Below are positions 1 through 6,570 of a stretch of 11,083 bases of DNA, piece after piece. Numbering within the stretch: position 1 is the first letter of the stretch; each line of letters starts with the position of its first letter. A program made the translations under genes and the position numbers. Under the pieces are notes generated by a model, which was given only the letters and a program-made list of their open reading frames with translations, searched no databases and was not told where the DNA came from. Source of the stretch: Anaerolineaceae bacterium UBA5224 (GTDB lineage Bacteria; Chloroflexota; Anaerolineae; Anaerolineales; Anaerolineaceae); the NCBI GenBank assembly GCA_002409365.1, contig DHUW01000068.1, positions 23,011 through 34,093 of the forward strand. The letters run 5' to 3'.

Positions 1-593
1 CCATCAACACCCTTATCCAGCCAATAGCGGAAAACATCCAGCATCGTGGAGCCCACTTCCGGATTATGCCAGTTCAGATCGGGTTGGTGCTTGCTGAACA
101 TATGGAAGTAATATTGCCCCAGGTTTTCGTCATATTCCCAGCCTGAACCACCCCAGATTGAGAGCCAGTTGTTGGGAACCCCTCCGTCAGGCGCAGGATC
201 GTGCCAGACATACCAGTCATGATAAGGGTTATCTAGAGATTTACGCGATTCCTGGAACCAGCGATGCTGGTCTGATGTGTGGCTAAGCACCAGGTCCATA
301 ATGAGGTGAAGCTCCCTTTTATGCGCTTCCTGGAGCAGGCGCTCAAAATCCTGCAGGTTGCCGAATTTGGGGTCGATGGTGTGATAATCGGCGACATCAT
401 AGCCGAAATCGACATCAGGGGAAGGATTAATTGGGGAGAGCCAGATGCCATCGACACCGAGGTCCTGAAGGTAGTCCAGGTGCTGGGTGATGCCTGCTAA
501 GTCGCCAATGCCATCACCGTTGGTATCCTGAAAAGACCGCGAGTAAATTTGGTAGATAATCCCGTTCTTCCACCATAATTTTTTATCTGCCAT
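1..593 (-). CDS. GH13 alpha-glucosidase / oligo-1,6-glucosidase, N-terminal part (runs off left edge)
   Basis: The ATG at 593-591 opens 197 codons without a stop and is preceded by a strong ribosome binding site (AGGAGGTC, about 4 nt spacing). The product is the first third of a GH13 (alpha-amylase superfamily) enzyme hydrolysing alpha-glucosidic bonds in short oligosaccharides. Visible landmarks are WWKNGIIYQIY at the N terminus; the metal-binding loop D23-T-N-G-D-G-I-G-D31; the beta-2 stretch LGVDGIWLSP (45-54); the DFGYDVADY segment (62-70); conserved region I D100-L-V-L-S-H105 with the family Asp and His; and QYYFHMFS with QPDLNW near the break. The catalytic nucleophile (region II, GFRxD) would come just after the edge. 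Region I has Ser104 where Asn is usual. No signal peptide is seen, so it is probably cytoplasmic. Exact substrate (isomaltose, sucrose, trehalose isomerisation) cannot be decided from this part. Confidence 0.93.
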   Translation of the reverse strand, partial: MADKKLWWKNGIIYQIYSRSFQDTNGDGIGDLAGITQHLDYLQDLGVDGIWLSPINPSPDVDFGYDVADYHTIDPKFGNLQDFERLLQEAHKRELHLIMDLVLSHTSDQHRWFQESRKSLDNPYHDWYVWHDPAPDGGVPNNWLSIWGGSGWEYDENLGQYYFHMFSKHQPDLNWHNPEVGSTMLDVFRYWLDKGVD

Positions 594-631
594 TCTGACC
601 TCCTGGTAGTACATGCTCGTTAGATGTTAAT

Positions 632-659
632 ATTCTACTTGATAGAGGAGGAATGACAA
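632..659 (-). promoter_or_regulatory. Candidate promoter of the GH13 gene
   Basis: Read on the minus strand, TTGTCA (659-654) and TAGAAT (637-632) each match the sigma-70 consensus at five of six bases, with a 16-nt spacer. Transcription would start near 625 and give a leader of about 30 nt ending in the strong ribosome binding site of the glucosidase. This is a sequence match only; the region is AT-rich, so chance matches are possible. Confidence 0.45.
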
Positions 660-756
660 CAAATTATTACAGGTTTTTCTGTGCATTGCCTGAAGTTTTT
701 TAATGCAATACAATACTGAGTAACGCCGAATTATTACCTTTCATTAATAATATTGC

Positions 757-785
757 TTGATTTTCAACTTCCGTTATGTTATTAT
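757..785 (+). promoter_or_regulatory. Candidate promoter of the nusA cluster
   Basis: TTGATT (757-762) and TATTAT (780-785) are separated by exactly 17 nt and fit the sigma-70 consensus well. Predicted start of transcription is near 792, which gives a leader of about 100 nt before nusA. It faces away from the GH13 promoter, so the two genes are divergent. No rimP gene lies upstream, so this is probably the head promoter of the whole nusA cluster. Confidence 0.6.
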
Positions 786-805
786 GTAGTCGTTAGTCAG
801 TTCAA

Positions 806-846
806 TACTTTTCAAGTCGAAAAGTGGGCAGTGGTCCACTTTTTTG
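806..846 (+). promoter_or_regulatory. nusA leader: competing hairpins, attenuator-like
   Basis: Two stems share the same bases. The first pairs ACTTTTC (807-813) with GAAAAGT (819-825) around the 5-nt loop AAGTC, and a U-G pair may extend it. The second pairs AAAAGTGG (820-827) with CCACTTTT (836-843) around an 8-nt loop and runs into a T tract (840-845). Both need bases 820-825, so only one can form at a time. The second has the form of an intrinsic terminator, although its stem is AT-rich and modest. The arrangement suggests transcription attenuation ahead of nusA. The ligand or factor is not visible; NusA itself is a natural candidate because it stimulates hairpin-dependent pausing and termination. 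Confidence 0.55.
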
Positions 847-889
847 TTTAGAACTGAGATTGTGTTCGAAATTTTGGAGAATAAAAGCG

Positions 890-2806
890 ATGAAAACCGA
901 ATTTGCATTAGCCTTCAACGAGGTCCTCGAAGAACGAGGTCTGCCACGGGACGTAATTCTGGCTGCTCTTGAGTCAGCCATGATTTCCGCGTACCGCAAG
1001 GCTGTTGGCGCGTCTGCTGCCCAGGATGTCCAGGTTGTCATGGATTTTGATACTGGTACTGTCAGTGTATTTGCTGAAAAAGAAGTTTCTGACAGCATCG
1101 TGGATGACCGTACCGAAGTCTTGTTAGAAGAGGCACGCAAAACCTATCCTGAGGCCCAGCTCGGTGACCTTGTGATGGTCGAATCGACGCCCAAGGATTT
1201 CGGTAGAATCGCTGCTTCAACAGCGAAACAAGCCATCCAGCAGAAAATTCGTGATGCTGAAAAACAACGCCAGTTTGAACATTTTAGCAAGCAGGTCGGC
1301 GAGATCACCAGTGGTATCATCCAGGCGATTAATTCGCGACAAGCCACGATTGGTCTGGATATGAAAGCTGAAGGCATCATGTTGAAAAAAGACATGATCC
1401 CCAATGAACGCTTCCGTATCCACGATCGAATTCGTGCATATGTGGTGAGTGTTACAGACTCCAATAAAGGCCTTCAAATAGAACTCTCGCGCGCTCATCG
1501 TAATTTCTTGCGCAGGTTGCTTGAAAACGAAGTGCCCGAGATCTATCATGGCATTGTAGAAATTCGTTCAATCGCCCGTGAACCAGGTCAGCGCGCCAAA
1601 GTGGCTGTTTCTGCCACTCAACAGGGGATCGACCCTGTAGGTGCCTGCGTTGGACAACGTGGTGTGCGTATCCAGGCGATCGTGCGTGAATTACACGATG
1701 AGAAAATTGATGTGATCGAATGGAGTCCTGATGCAGCGGTTTATATCAGCAAGGCGATCAGCCCTGCACGCGTATCGGGCGTTTATTTGAACCCTTCGAT
1801 TTACGAACACAAGACTGCTACTGTGGTTGTTCCTGAAGATCAACTGAGCCTGGCAATCGGTCGCGAAGGTCAAAATGCCCGCCTGGCTGCCAAACTTACC
1901 GGCTGGCGGATCGATATTATGAGCGTTTCTGAAGCAGCCGCGAAAGCATTGGTCAAGTTGCGCGAAGATACCAGCTTGGCTGCATTGGCAGAACAAGAAG
2001 CTGATACTATGGTGCGTGTTGAGGAACTGCTGCAGATGAAAACTGATGGCCGTGTCCTCAGCATGGATGACAGCGCTCTGATCGGTCGCTTTGTTGATCG
2101 CGTTGAACGACGCGGCGAAGCCGACCGGAAGGACGAAGTTGATGCTCACATGGCAGAACTCAAAGCAGTTCGTGACACCATTGATCCACGCGCTTTCGAA
2201 ATGTCGATTTTGGACGTTCCAGGTATCAAAGAACACATTCTGTTCACCCTCCAGGAAAATCATCTGGAGACTTTTGGAGACCTGATTTTCACTGTTCGTA
2301 CCAATCCTGACACGATTCTAGGTTTCAATGGTATTGGTCCGAAGAATTTCGAAGAAATTCTGGATGTGGTCAATAATTACGAATTTCCACCCATTGAGGT
2401 GGAGGAAGTCGTTGAGGTTGCTCAACCAGTCGATGCTGAAGTCACACCTGAGGTGGAAAATCTGGAAGAAGTTTCCATCCCTGAGACGGTAGAGTCTGAA
2501 GTAGCTGAAGAAGTTGAAATCGCAGAAGAACCCGAACCTGTCCTGGAAGAAGTTGAACCTGTGCAGGTCGTAAACGAAGGTGAGAACGGCGATGATAAAA
2601 GCTTTGAAGAACTTTTCCGCCTTGACACTCTCCGACGCGATAAAGTCACTGCAGATGACGAAGAAGAGATCAACCAGTTGGAGCCTTCCAAGAAAAAGAA
2701 GGGGAAGAAACGTCGCGGTTACACCGTTGAGTATGACCCCGATCAGGACACCGATGTTGTGCATTACCAGCGTAGGAAAAATGACGACGATTGGGAAAAT
2801 TGGTAA
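890..2806 (+). CDS. nusA: Transcription termination/antitermination factor NusA
   Basis: NusA binds RNA polymerase and the emerging RNA, and controls pausing, termination and rRNA antitermination. The 638-aa product shows an N-terminal polymerase-binding domain (about 1-125), an S1 domain (about 130-200), the NusA-typical EVPEIYHGIVEI stretch, KH1 with GQRG at 255-258, KH2 with GREG at 324-327, and then a C-terminal extension. The extension holds a helix-hairpin-helix-like region (about 430-505, with GIGPK at 481-485), a long Glu/Asp/Val-rich segment (about 505-580) and a basic patch KKKKGKKRR at 601-609, before an Asp-rich end. It is longer than E. coli NusA (495 aa), while Bacillus NusA stops after KH2. 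I chose ATG 890 because GGAGA lies 9 nt upstream and the protein then starts like other NusA proteins; a GTG in the same frame at 824 lies inside the leader hairpin. It is the first gene of the cluster. Confidence 0.96.
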   Translation: MKTEFALAFNEVLEERGLPRDVILAALESAMISAYRKAVGASAAQDVQVVMDFDTGTVSVFAEKEVSDSIVDDRTEVLLEEARKTYPEAQLGDLVMVESTPKDFGRIAASTAKQAIQQKIRDAEKQRQFEHFSKQVGEITSGIIQAINSRQATIGLDMKAEGIMLKKDMIPNERFRIHDRIRAYVVSVTDSNKGLQIELSRAHRNFLRRLLENEVPEIYHGIVEIRSIAREPGQRAKVAVSATQQGIDPVGACVGQRGVRIQAIVRELHDEKIDVIEWSPDAAVYISKAISPARVSGVYLNPSIYEHKTATVVVPEDQLSLAIGREGQNARLAAKLTGWRIDIMSVSEAAAKALVKLREDTSLAALAEQEADTMVRVEELLQMKTDGRVLSMDDSALIGRFVDRVERRGEADRKDEVDAHMAELKAVRDTIDPRAFEMSILDVPGIKEHILFTLQENHLETFGDLIFTVRTNPDTILGFNGIGPKNFEEILDVVNNYEFPPIEVEEVVEVAQPVDAEVTPEVENLEEVSIPETVESEVAEEVEIAEEPEPVLEEVEPVQVVNEGENGDDKSFEELFRLDTLRRDKVTADDEEEINQLEPSKKKKGKKRRGYTVEYDPDQDTDVVHYQRRKNDDDWENW

Positions 2807-2810
2807 AATA

Positions 2811-2888
2811 CACTGCCCGAGCCGATAATGCTGGTAAGGGCAGTGAGCAAGCCTAGGATTGGCTTGACAAAAATTAATTTGCTTTTGT
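2811..2888 (+). promoter_or_regulatory. Three consecutive hairpins between nusA and ylxR
   Basis: The 97-nt gap holds three inverted repeats in a row: CACTGCCC (2811-2818) with GGGCAGTG (2838-2845), loop 19; CAAGCC (2848-2853) with GGCTTG (2861-2866), loop 7; and ACAAAA (2867-2872) with TTTTGT (2883-2888), loop 10. None of the first two is followed directly by a clean T tract, so they do not look like a strong terminator. They may be mRNA processing or stability elements, or may modulate ylxR translation, whose GTG start follows 15 nt after the last stem and has only a weak Shine-Dalgarno sequence. Confidence 0.5.
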
Positions 2889-2903
2889 AGAGAAAACACT
2901 AAG

Positions 2904-3254
2904 GTGGCAGCAAAGAACAGAGTTAAACCCAAACACATCCCTCAGCGAACCTGTGTAGGTTGCCGGGAAGTTTTGCCTAAACGTAACCTAATTCGTTTAG
3001 TCAAGACTGAAGACGGCGTCAGGGTCGATCTGAGTGGCAAGCTCCCAGGTCGTGGAGCTTATTTGCACGACCAAAAGAGCTGCTGGCGTAGAGGGTTGAA
3101 CGGAACTTTGGCAAAAGCTTTACGGACAACGATTTCGGAGCAAGATTTGACCGCTCTGATTGCCTACATGGAAGGTTTGCCTGATGGTGGTACTCAAGAT
3201 GAGGACTCCCAGGCAGAAGATTCTTCCGATGAGGATCATCGAATGGTCAACTAA
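2904..3254 (+). CDS. ylxR: YlxR family RNA-binding protein (DUF448)
   Basis: This small protein (116 aa) belongs to the YlxR/DUF448 family, which sits between nusA and infB in many bacteria. Family members are thought to bind RNA; in Bacillus a regulatory role has been described, and a link to RNase P has been proposed. Seen here are the family motif R-T-C-V-G-C-R (15-21), a basic core, the G-R-G-A-Y-L-H motif (49-55) and Cys60, which could pair with Cys17/Cys20. After about residue 92 there is an added acidic tail rich in Asp, Glu and Ser, longer than in typical ~90-aa members. The start is GTG 2904, giving MAAKNRVKPK; no in-frame ATG exists before the core. The ribosome binding site is weak. 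The usual next gene, ylxQ (L7Ae-like), is absent and infB follows directly. Confidence 0.9.
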   Translation: MAAKNRVKPKHIPQRTCVGCREVLPKRNLIRLVKTEDGVRVDLSGKLPGRGAYLHDQKSCWRRGLNGTLAKALRTTISEQDLTALIAYMEGLPDGGTQDEDSQAEDSSDEDHRMVN

Positions 3255-3270
3255 TTGTCTTCAGACAATT
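3253..3270 (+). promoter_or_regulatory. Perfect hairpin spanning the ylxR stop codon
   Basis: AATTGTC (3253-3259) pairs with GACAATT (3264-3270) around the tetraloop TTCA. The 5' arm includes the last two bases of the ylxR stop codon TAA (3252-3254). No T tract follows, so it is not a usual terminator. It could act as an RNA processing or stability element in the 75-nt gap before infB, or arise by chance in AT-rich spacer. Confidence 0.4.
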
Positions 3271-3319
3271 TGCTCAACTTACCGTTGTAATTTTGCAGGA
3301 GTACTGCCTGACAGAAAAT

Positions 3320-3332
3320 GGAGGTATTAATG
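3320..3332 (+). promoter_or_regulatory. Ribosome binding site that decides the infB start
   Basis: GGAGGT at 3320-3325 stands 4 nt before ATG 3330. An in-frame ATG at 3318 overlaps this Shine-Dalgarno sequence and has none of its own at proper distance (an AGGAG lies 16 nt away), so translation most likely starts at 3330. Confidence 0.75.
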
Positions 3333-5114
3333 GGCAAAAAAGAAGACAAAAACATCCAGTTACCATATAGCATTACAGTTAGGGATTTAGCAGGATTACT
3401 GGAGACCAGTGCGGTCCAGGTGATCAAAATCCTGATGTCGAATGGTGTCATGGCAAGTATCAACCAGACCATCGACTTTGACACAGCTGCCGTAGTAGCA
3501 ACTGAACTGGGCTTTGAACCTCAGCTTGAGCAAGAAGAAGAGGTCGCTGAAGAAACTGGTGAAATGCCGTTGTGGCGGCGTGTCATCTTGAAAGAAGATC
3601 CAAAAAATCTGACTCAACGCCCTCCGGTGATCACAATATTAGGTCATGTTGACCATGGTAAAACCACGCTGCTGGATGCAATCCGCGACACAGATGTGGC
3701 TGGTGGTGAGGTTGGTGGTATCACTCAGCACATCGGTGCATATCAGATCACACATAATGGACGTCCGCTGACTTTCCTGGATACTCCCGGACATGCCGCG
3801 TTTTCCTCAATGCGTGCGCGTGGTGCCCAGGGCGCTGATATTGTTGTTCTGGTGGTGGCGGCAGATGACGGTGTGCAACCGCAGACCCGTGAAGCTGCCA
3901 ACCATGCCAAGGCTGCCCAGGTGCCCATTATTGTTGCATTGAACAAAATGGACAGACCGGATGCCAACCCTGACCGTGTTAAACGACAACTCTCCGAGAT
4001 CGGTCTCCAGCCTGATGACTGGGAAGGCAATACCTTCGTAATGCCAGTATCTGCCAAAAATCGCCAGGGTCTGGATGATCTCCTCGAAACCATTTTGCTG
4101 GTTGCAGACAACCTTACCATCAAAGCAAATCCTAAAGGGGAATGCATCGGTACAGTCGTTGAAGCTCGCCTTGAAAAAGGACGTGGACCTCTGGCAACCA
4201 TGCTCGTCCAGAATGGTACCCTCAAGGTTGGGGATATCGTGGTGGCAGGTGAGGCTGAGGGCAAGATCAAGGCAATGTTCGATCAGCGCCAAAAGCGTGT
4301 AAGTAAGGCTCTGCCATCTACCCCTGTGGTTGTGATGGGGCTAAATACTTTACCTGAAGCAGGTGACCTGTTCCAGGTAGTTGCCAGCGAAAAAGAAGCC
4401 CGCGCCATGGTTGCACAACGCAAAGCCGAGCGCGAAGCCAAGAAGAACGTCAAACGAGCCACGTTGGAAGAATTATTCGACCGATACAAGTCCGGTGAAG
4501 CCAAGGAACTACGCCTGATCTTAAAGGCTGACGTGCAAGGTTCGCTGGAACCGATCACAAATGAACTGGAAAAACTGAGCAAGCAGCAAAAAGACATCTC
4601 GGTCAAGGTTTTACATGCAGAGACTGGAAATATCACTGAAAGTGATATTATGCTGGCGGCGGCTTCAAACGCAGTCGTGATGGGGTTTGATGTAGGTATT
4701 GACCAGGGCGCCCGCCGGGCAGCTGATGCAGAAGGTGTTTCAATCCGTCTGTACAATATTATTTATCGCCTGGTTGAAGACGTCGAGAAGGCTCTGAAAG
4801 GTCTGCTTGAACCTGAAATGGTTGAACGTGTCATCGGAAAAGCAGCCGTATTGGCAGTATTCAAGGTGTCCAAGGGCGGTACAGCTGCTGGTTGCCGTAT
4901 TCTGGAGGGCGAGTTTCGCCGGAATGCCAGTGTGCGGGTGATGCGGGCTGGTCAGGAAGTGGTCAAGTCAGAGATTTCGTCAATACACCGCGAAAAAGAA
5001 GATGTACGCGAAGTCCGCGAAGGAATGGAATGCGGAATCACTGTGAAGAACTTTGAAGAATTTCAGGTTGGTGATCAGTTAGAATGTTTTGTTATGGAGA
5101 AATTTGGTGGGTAA
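3330..5114 (+). CDS. infB: Translation initiation factor IF-2 (short form)
   Basis: IF-2 is the GTPase that brings fMet-tRNA to the 30S subunit and promotes 50S joining. The 594-aa product has one small IF2_N domain (about 11-62), a Glu-rich linker (about 66-77), and the GTPase domain with G1 G105-H-V-D-H-G-K-T112, G2 GGITQHIGAY, G3 D151-T-P-G-H155, G4 N205-K-M-D208 and G5 S241-A-K243. Beta-barrel and C-terminal fMet-tRNA-binding domains follow, with VFKVSKGGTAAGC near the C terminus. All catalytic motifs are intact, including the switch-II His. It is much shorter than E. coli IF-2 (890 aa) because the long variable N-terminal region is lacking; this is a known variation of the family. The gene lies 75 nt after ylxR and 21 nt before rbfA. 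Confidence 0.97.
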   Translation: MGKKEDKNIQLPYSITVRDLAGLLETSAVQVIKILMSNGVMASINQTIDFDTAAVVATELGFEPQLEQEEEVAEETGEMPLWRRVILKEDPKNLTQRPPVITILGHVDHGKTTLLDAIRDTDVAGGEVGGITQHIGAYQITHNGRPLTFLDTPGHAAFSSMRARGAQGADIVVLVVAADDGVQPQTREAANHAKAAQVPIIVALNKMDRPDANPDRVKRQLSEIGLQPDDWEGNTFVMPVSAKNRQGLDDLLETILLVADNLTIKANPKGECIGTVVEARLEKGRGPLATMLVQNGTLKVGDIVVAGEAEGKIKAMFDQRQKRVSKALPSTPVVVMGLNTLPEAGDLFQVVASEKEARAMVAQRKAEREAKKNVKRATLEELFDRYKSGEAKELRLILKADVQGSLEPITNELEKLSKQQKDISVKVLHAETGNITESDIMLAAASNAVVMGFDVGIDQGARRAADAEGVSIRLYNIIYRLVEDVEKALKGLLEPEMVERVIGKAAVLAVFKVSKGGTAAGCRILEGEFRRNASVRVMRAGQEVVKSEISSIHREKEDVREVREGMECGITVKNFEEFQVGDQLECFVMEKFGG

Positions 5115-5135
5115 GCCCACCGCGGAGGAGTAATC

Positions 5136-5594
5136 ATGCCCTCAAGTTTACGAATGAAAAGAATTAACGACAGGATGAAACAAGTCCTGTCGACAGTATT
5201 GCTTGGAAAAATCGAGGATCCGCGTCTGTCTGGTGTGATGGTAACGGATGTAAAGGTTGATCGTGAACTCGATTATGCTAACATCTATGTTTCCGCTATT
5301 GAAGGTCTGGAACGTTCCAAAGATGTGATGGACGCGCTCGAGCATGCCAAAGGCTTTCTGCGTTACGAAATTTCACAGGAAGTCGATCTGCGTGTGACTC
5401 CAAAATTGCGTTTTTTCTGGGATCCCACACCCGAAAAAGCTGCCCGGATTGATGATTTACTAAATAAATGGCAGCAGGAAGAGCACCCCAGGCTGGATGA
5501 CGATACCGACGAGAATATTGACGATGTGTCCGATGAGGATCTTGACGAAGAGGATCAGGACCACGATTTTGACAATGAAGAGGAAGATGAATAG
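5136..5594 (+). CDS. rbfA: Ribosome-binding factor A with a poly-acidic tail
   Basis: RbfA binds the 30S precursor near helix 1 and helps the late maturation of 16S rRNA. The core (1-115) is a single KH-like domain with family landmarks: R-x-x-R-I-N-D-R-M-K, EDPRLSGVMVTDVKV, L-D-Y-A-N-I-Y-V-S, AKGFLRYEI, and TPKLRFFWDPTPEKAARIDDLL. After Leu120 comes an extension of 32 residues, of which 22 are Asp or Glu; most family members are about 115-130 aa and lack so strong a tail. The ribosome binding site GGAGGAG precedes ATG 5136. The stop codon TAG (5592-5594) directly abuts the ATG of the next gene, so translation is probably coupled. The GAG-GAA codons of the acidic tail serve as the Shine-Dalgarno sequence for that next gene. 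Confidence 0.95.
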   Translation: MPSSLRMKRINDRMKQVLSTVLLGKIEDPRLSGVMVTDVKVDRELDYANIYVSAIEGLERSKDVMDALEHAKGFLRYEISQEVDLRVTPKLRFFWDPTPEKAARIDDLLNKWQQEEHPRLDDDTDENIDDVSDEDLDEEDQDHDFDNEEEDE

Positions 5595-6560
5595 ATGAGT
5601 GTGGCTATCGACAAAATCATTGCCGAACAACTGACCAATGCAAAGAAGATCGTTATTGTTTCACATATTCGTCCCGATGGAGATGCCGTTGGAAGTGCAC
5701 TTGGATTTGCCAATGCACTCCGTGAATCGGGCAAAACCGTGCAGGTCGTTCTGCAGGATGGTGTGGCAGACCGCTATAAGTATCTCCCAGGGGCAGAAGA
5801 AGTTTCCGCCGAAGTCACTCTGGACTACGATTATTTAATCGTCGTTGACAGCGCAGATAAACATCGCGTTGGTCATGTTTTAGACTCCTTACCTGGACCA
5901 GATCTGGTAGTTGATCATCATAAAACACATATCGATTTTGGCGGGATTGATTATGTCGAACCTGAAAGCGAAGCCACTGCTCTGATCTTGAGCGATAAAC
6001 TCCCCGATTGGAGTCTTTCGGTCAGCAAAGACACAGCCACCTGCCTGATGGTAGGTTTGTTGGCAGATACTCTTGGTTTTCGAACGAACAACACCACTCC
6101 AAAAGCCTTGCGGACAGCTGCCGACCTGATGGAAAAAGGGGTAGACCTGGTTACCGTATACCACCAGACACTCTCAATGCGATCCCTTGCTGAGATCCGC
6201 TATTGGGGTCAGGGGCTGACAAAATTGGAATTCAATGAGGGTGTTTTATCTTCAACTCTTACACTTGATGATAGAATTGTTGCCGGGTATCCAGAAAACG
6301 ATGACGCCGATTTAATTAATACCCTGACAGTAGTGCCAGAGGCACTGATTTCCGTCCTGTTTATTGAACAAGAAAATGGCGGAGTCAAAGTTAGCTGGCG
6401 CTCTGTAAATGGACTGGATGTCTCCGAAATAGCTTCACAATTTGGTGGTGGAGGACACGCGTCTGCTGCCGGCGCTGACATAGTCGGAGAGCTGGAGGAA
6501 GTTAAAAAATTAGTGTTGGAAGAGACCCACCACTACATGAATATCAAGGGGAGATCGTAG
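5595..6560 (+). CDS. nrnA: DHH-family phosphoesterase, NrnA-like (nanoRNase / pAp phosphatase)
   Basis: DHH/DHHA1 proteins of this type use Mn2+ to degrade oligoribonucleotides of 2-5 nt and to dephosphorylate pAp, in the cytoplasm. The 321-aa product shows motif I-like H24-I-R-P-D28-G-D30-A-V-G, motif II V-V-D85-S-A-D, motif III D107-H-H109, the later metal-binding Asp158 in L-A-D-T, and the C-terminal DHHA1 substrate motif G284-G-G-G-H288-A-S-A-A-G. All expected metal ligands are present, so it should be active. Start at ATG 5595, directly after the rbfA stop, with GAGGAAG about 9 nt upstream. The rbfA - nrnA - truB order is common in Gram-positive bacteria and relatives. Other substrates (for example cyclic dinucleotide products such as pApA, as for GdpP or DhhP proteins) are possible; the lack of membrane or PAS domains argues for NrnA. 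Confidence 0.92.
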   Translation: MSVAIDKIIAEQLTNAKKIVIVSHIRPDGDAVGSALGFANALRESGKTVQVVLQDGVADRYKYLPGAEEVSAEVTLDYDYLIVVDSADKHRVGHVLDSLPGPDLVVDHHKTHIDFGGIDYVEPESEATALILSDKLPDWSLSVSKDTATCLMVGLLADTLGFRTNNTTPKALRTAADLMEKGVDLVTVYHQTLSMRSLAEIRYWGQGLTKLEFNEGVLSSTLTLDDRIVAGYPENDDADLINTLTVVPEALISVLFIEQENGGVKVSWRSVNGLDVSEIASQFGGGGHASAAGADIVGELEEVKKLVLEETHHYMNIKGRS

Positions 6561-6570
6561 CAGAGGAATA

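Noticed and set aside
682..707. Inverted repeat TGCATT / AATGCA in the divergent intergenic region
   Set aside because: Six base pairs with a 14-nt gap in AT-rich DNA, not placed on either candidate promoter; too weak to call an operator.
824..889. Upstream GTG (824) as the nusA start, adding 22 residues
   Set aside because: It lies within the leader hairpin, has no ribosome binding site, and adds residues not like a NusA N terminus; ATG 890 has GGAGA at good distance.
1691..2938. Long open frames on the minus strand opposite nusA (1691-2263 and 2318-2938)
   Set aside because: They are antisense shadows of a clear nusA; their translations are low in recognisable motifs and they lack ribosome binding sites.
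3295..3310. Small hairpin before infB (GCAG/CTGC)
   Set aside because: A 4-bp stem is expected by chance at this length.
3318..3329. ATG 3318 as the infB start
   Set aside because: It overlaps the GGAGG that serves ATG 3330 and has no properly spaced site of its own.
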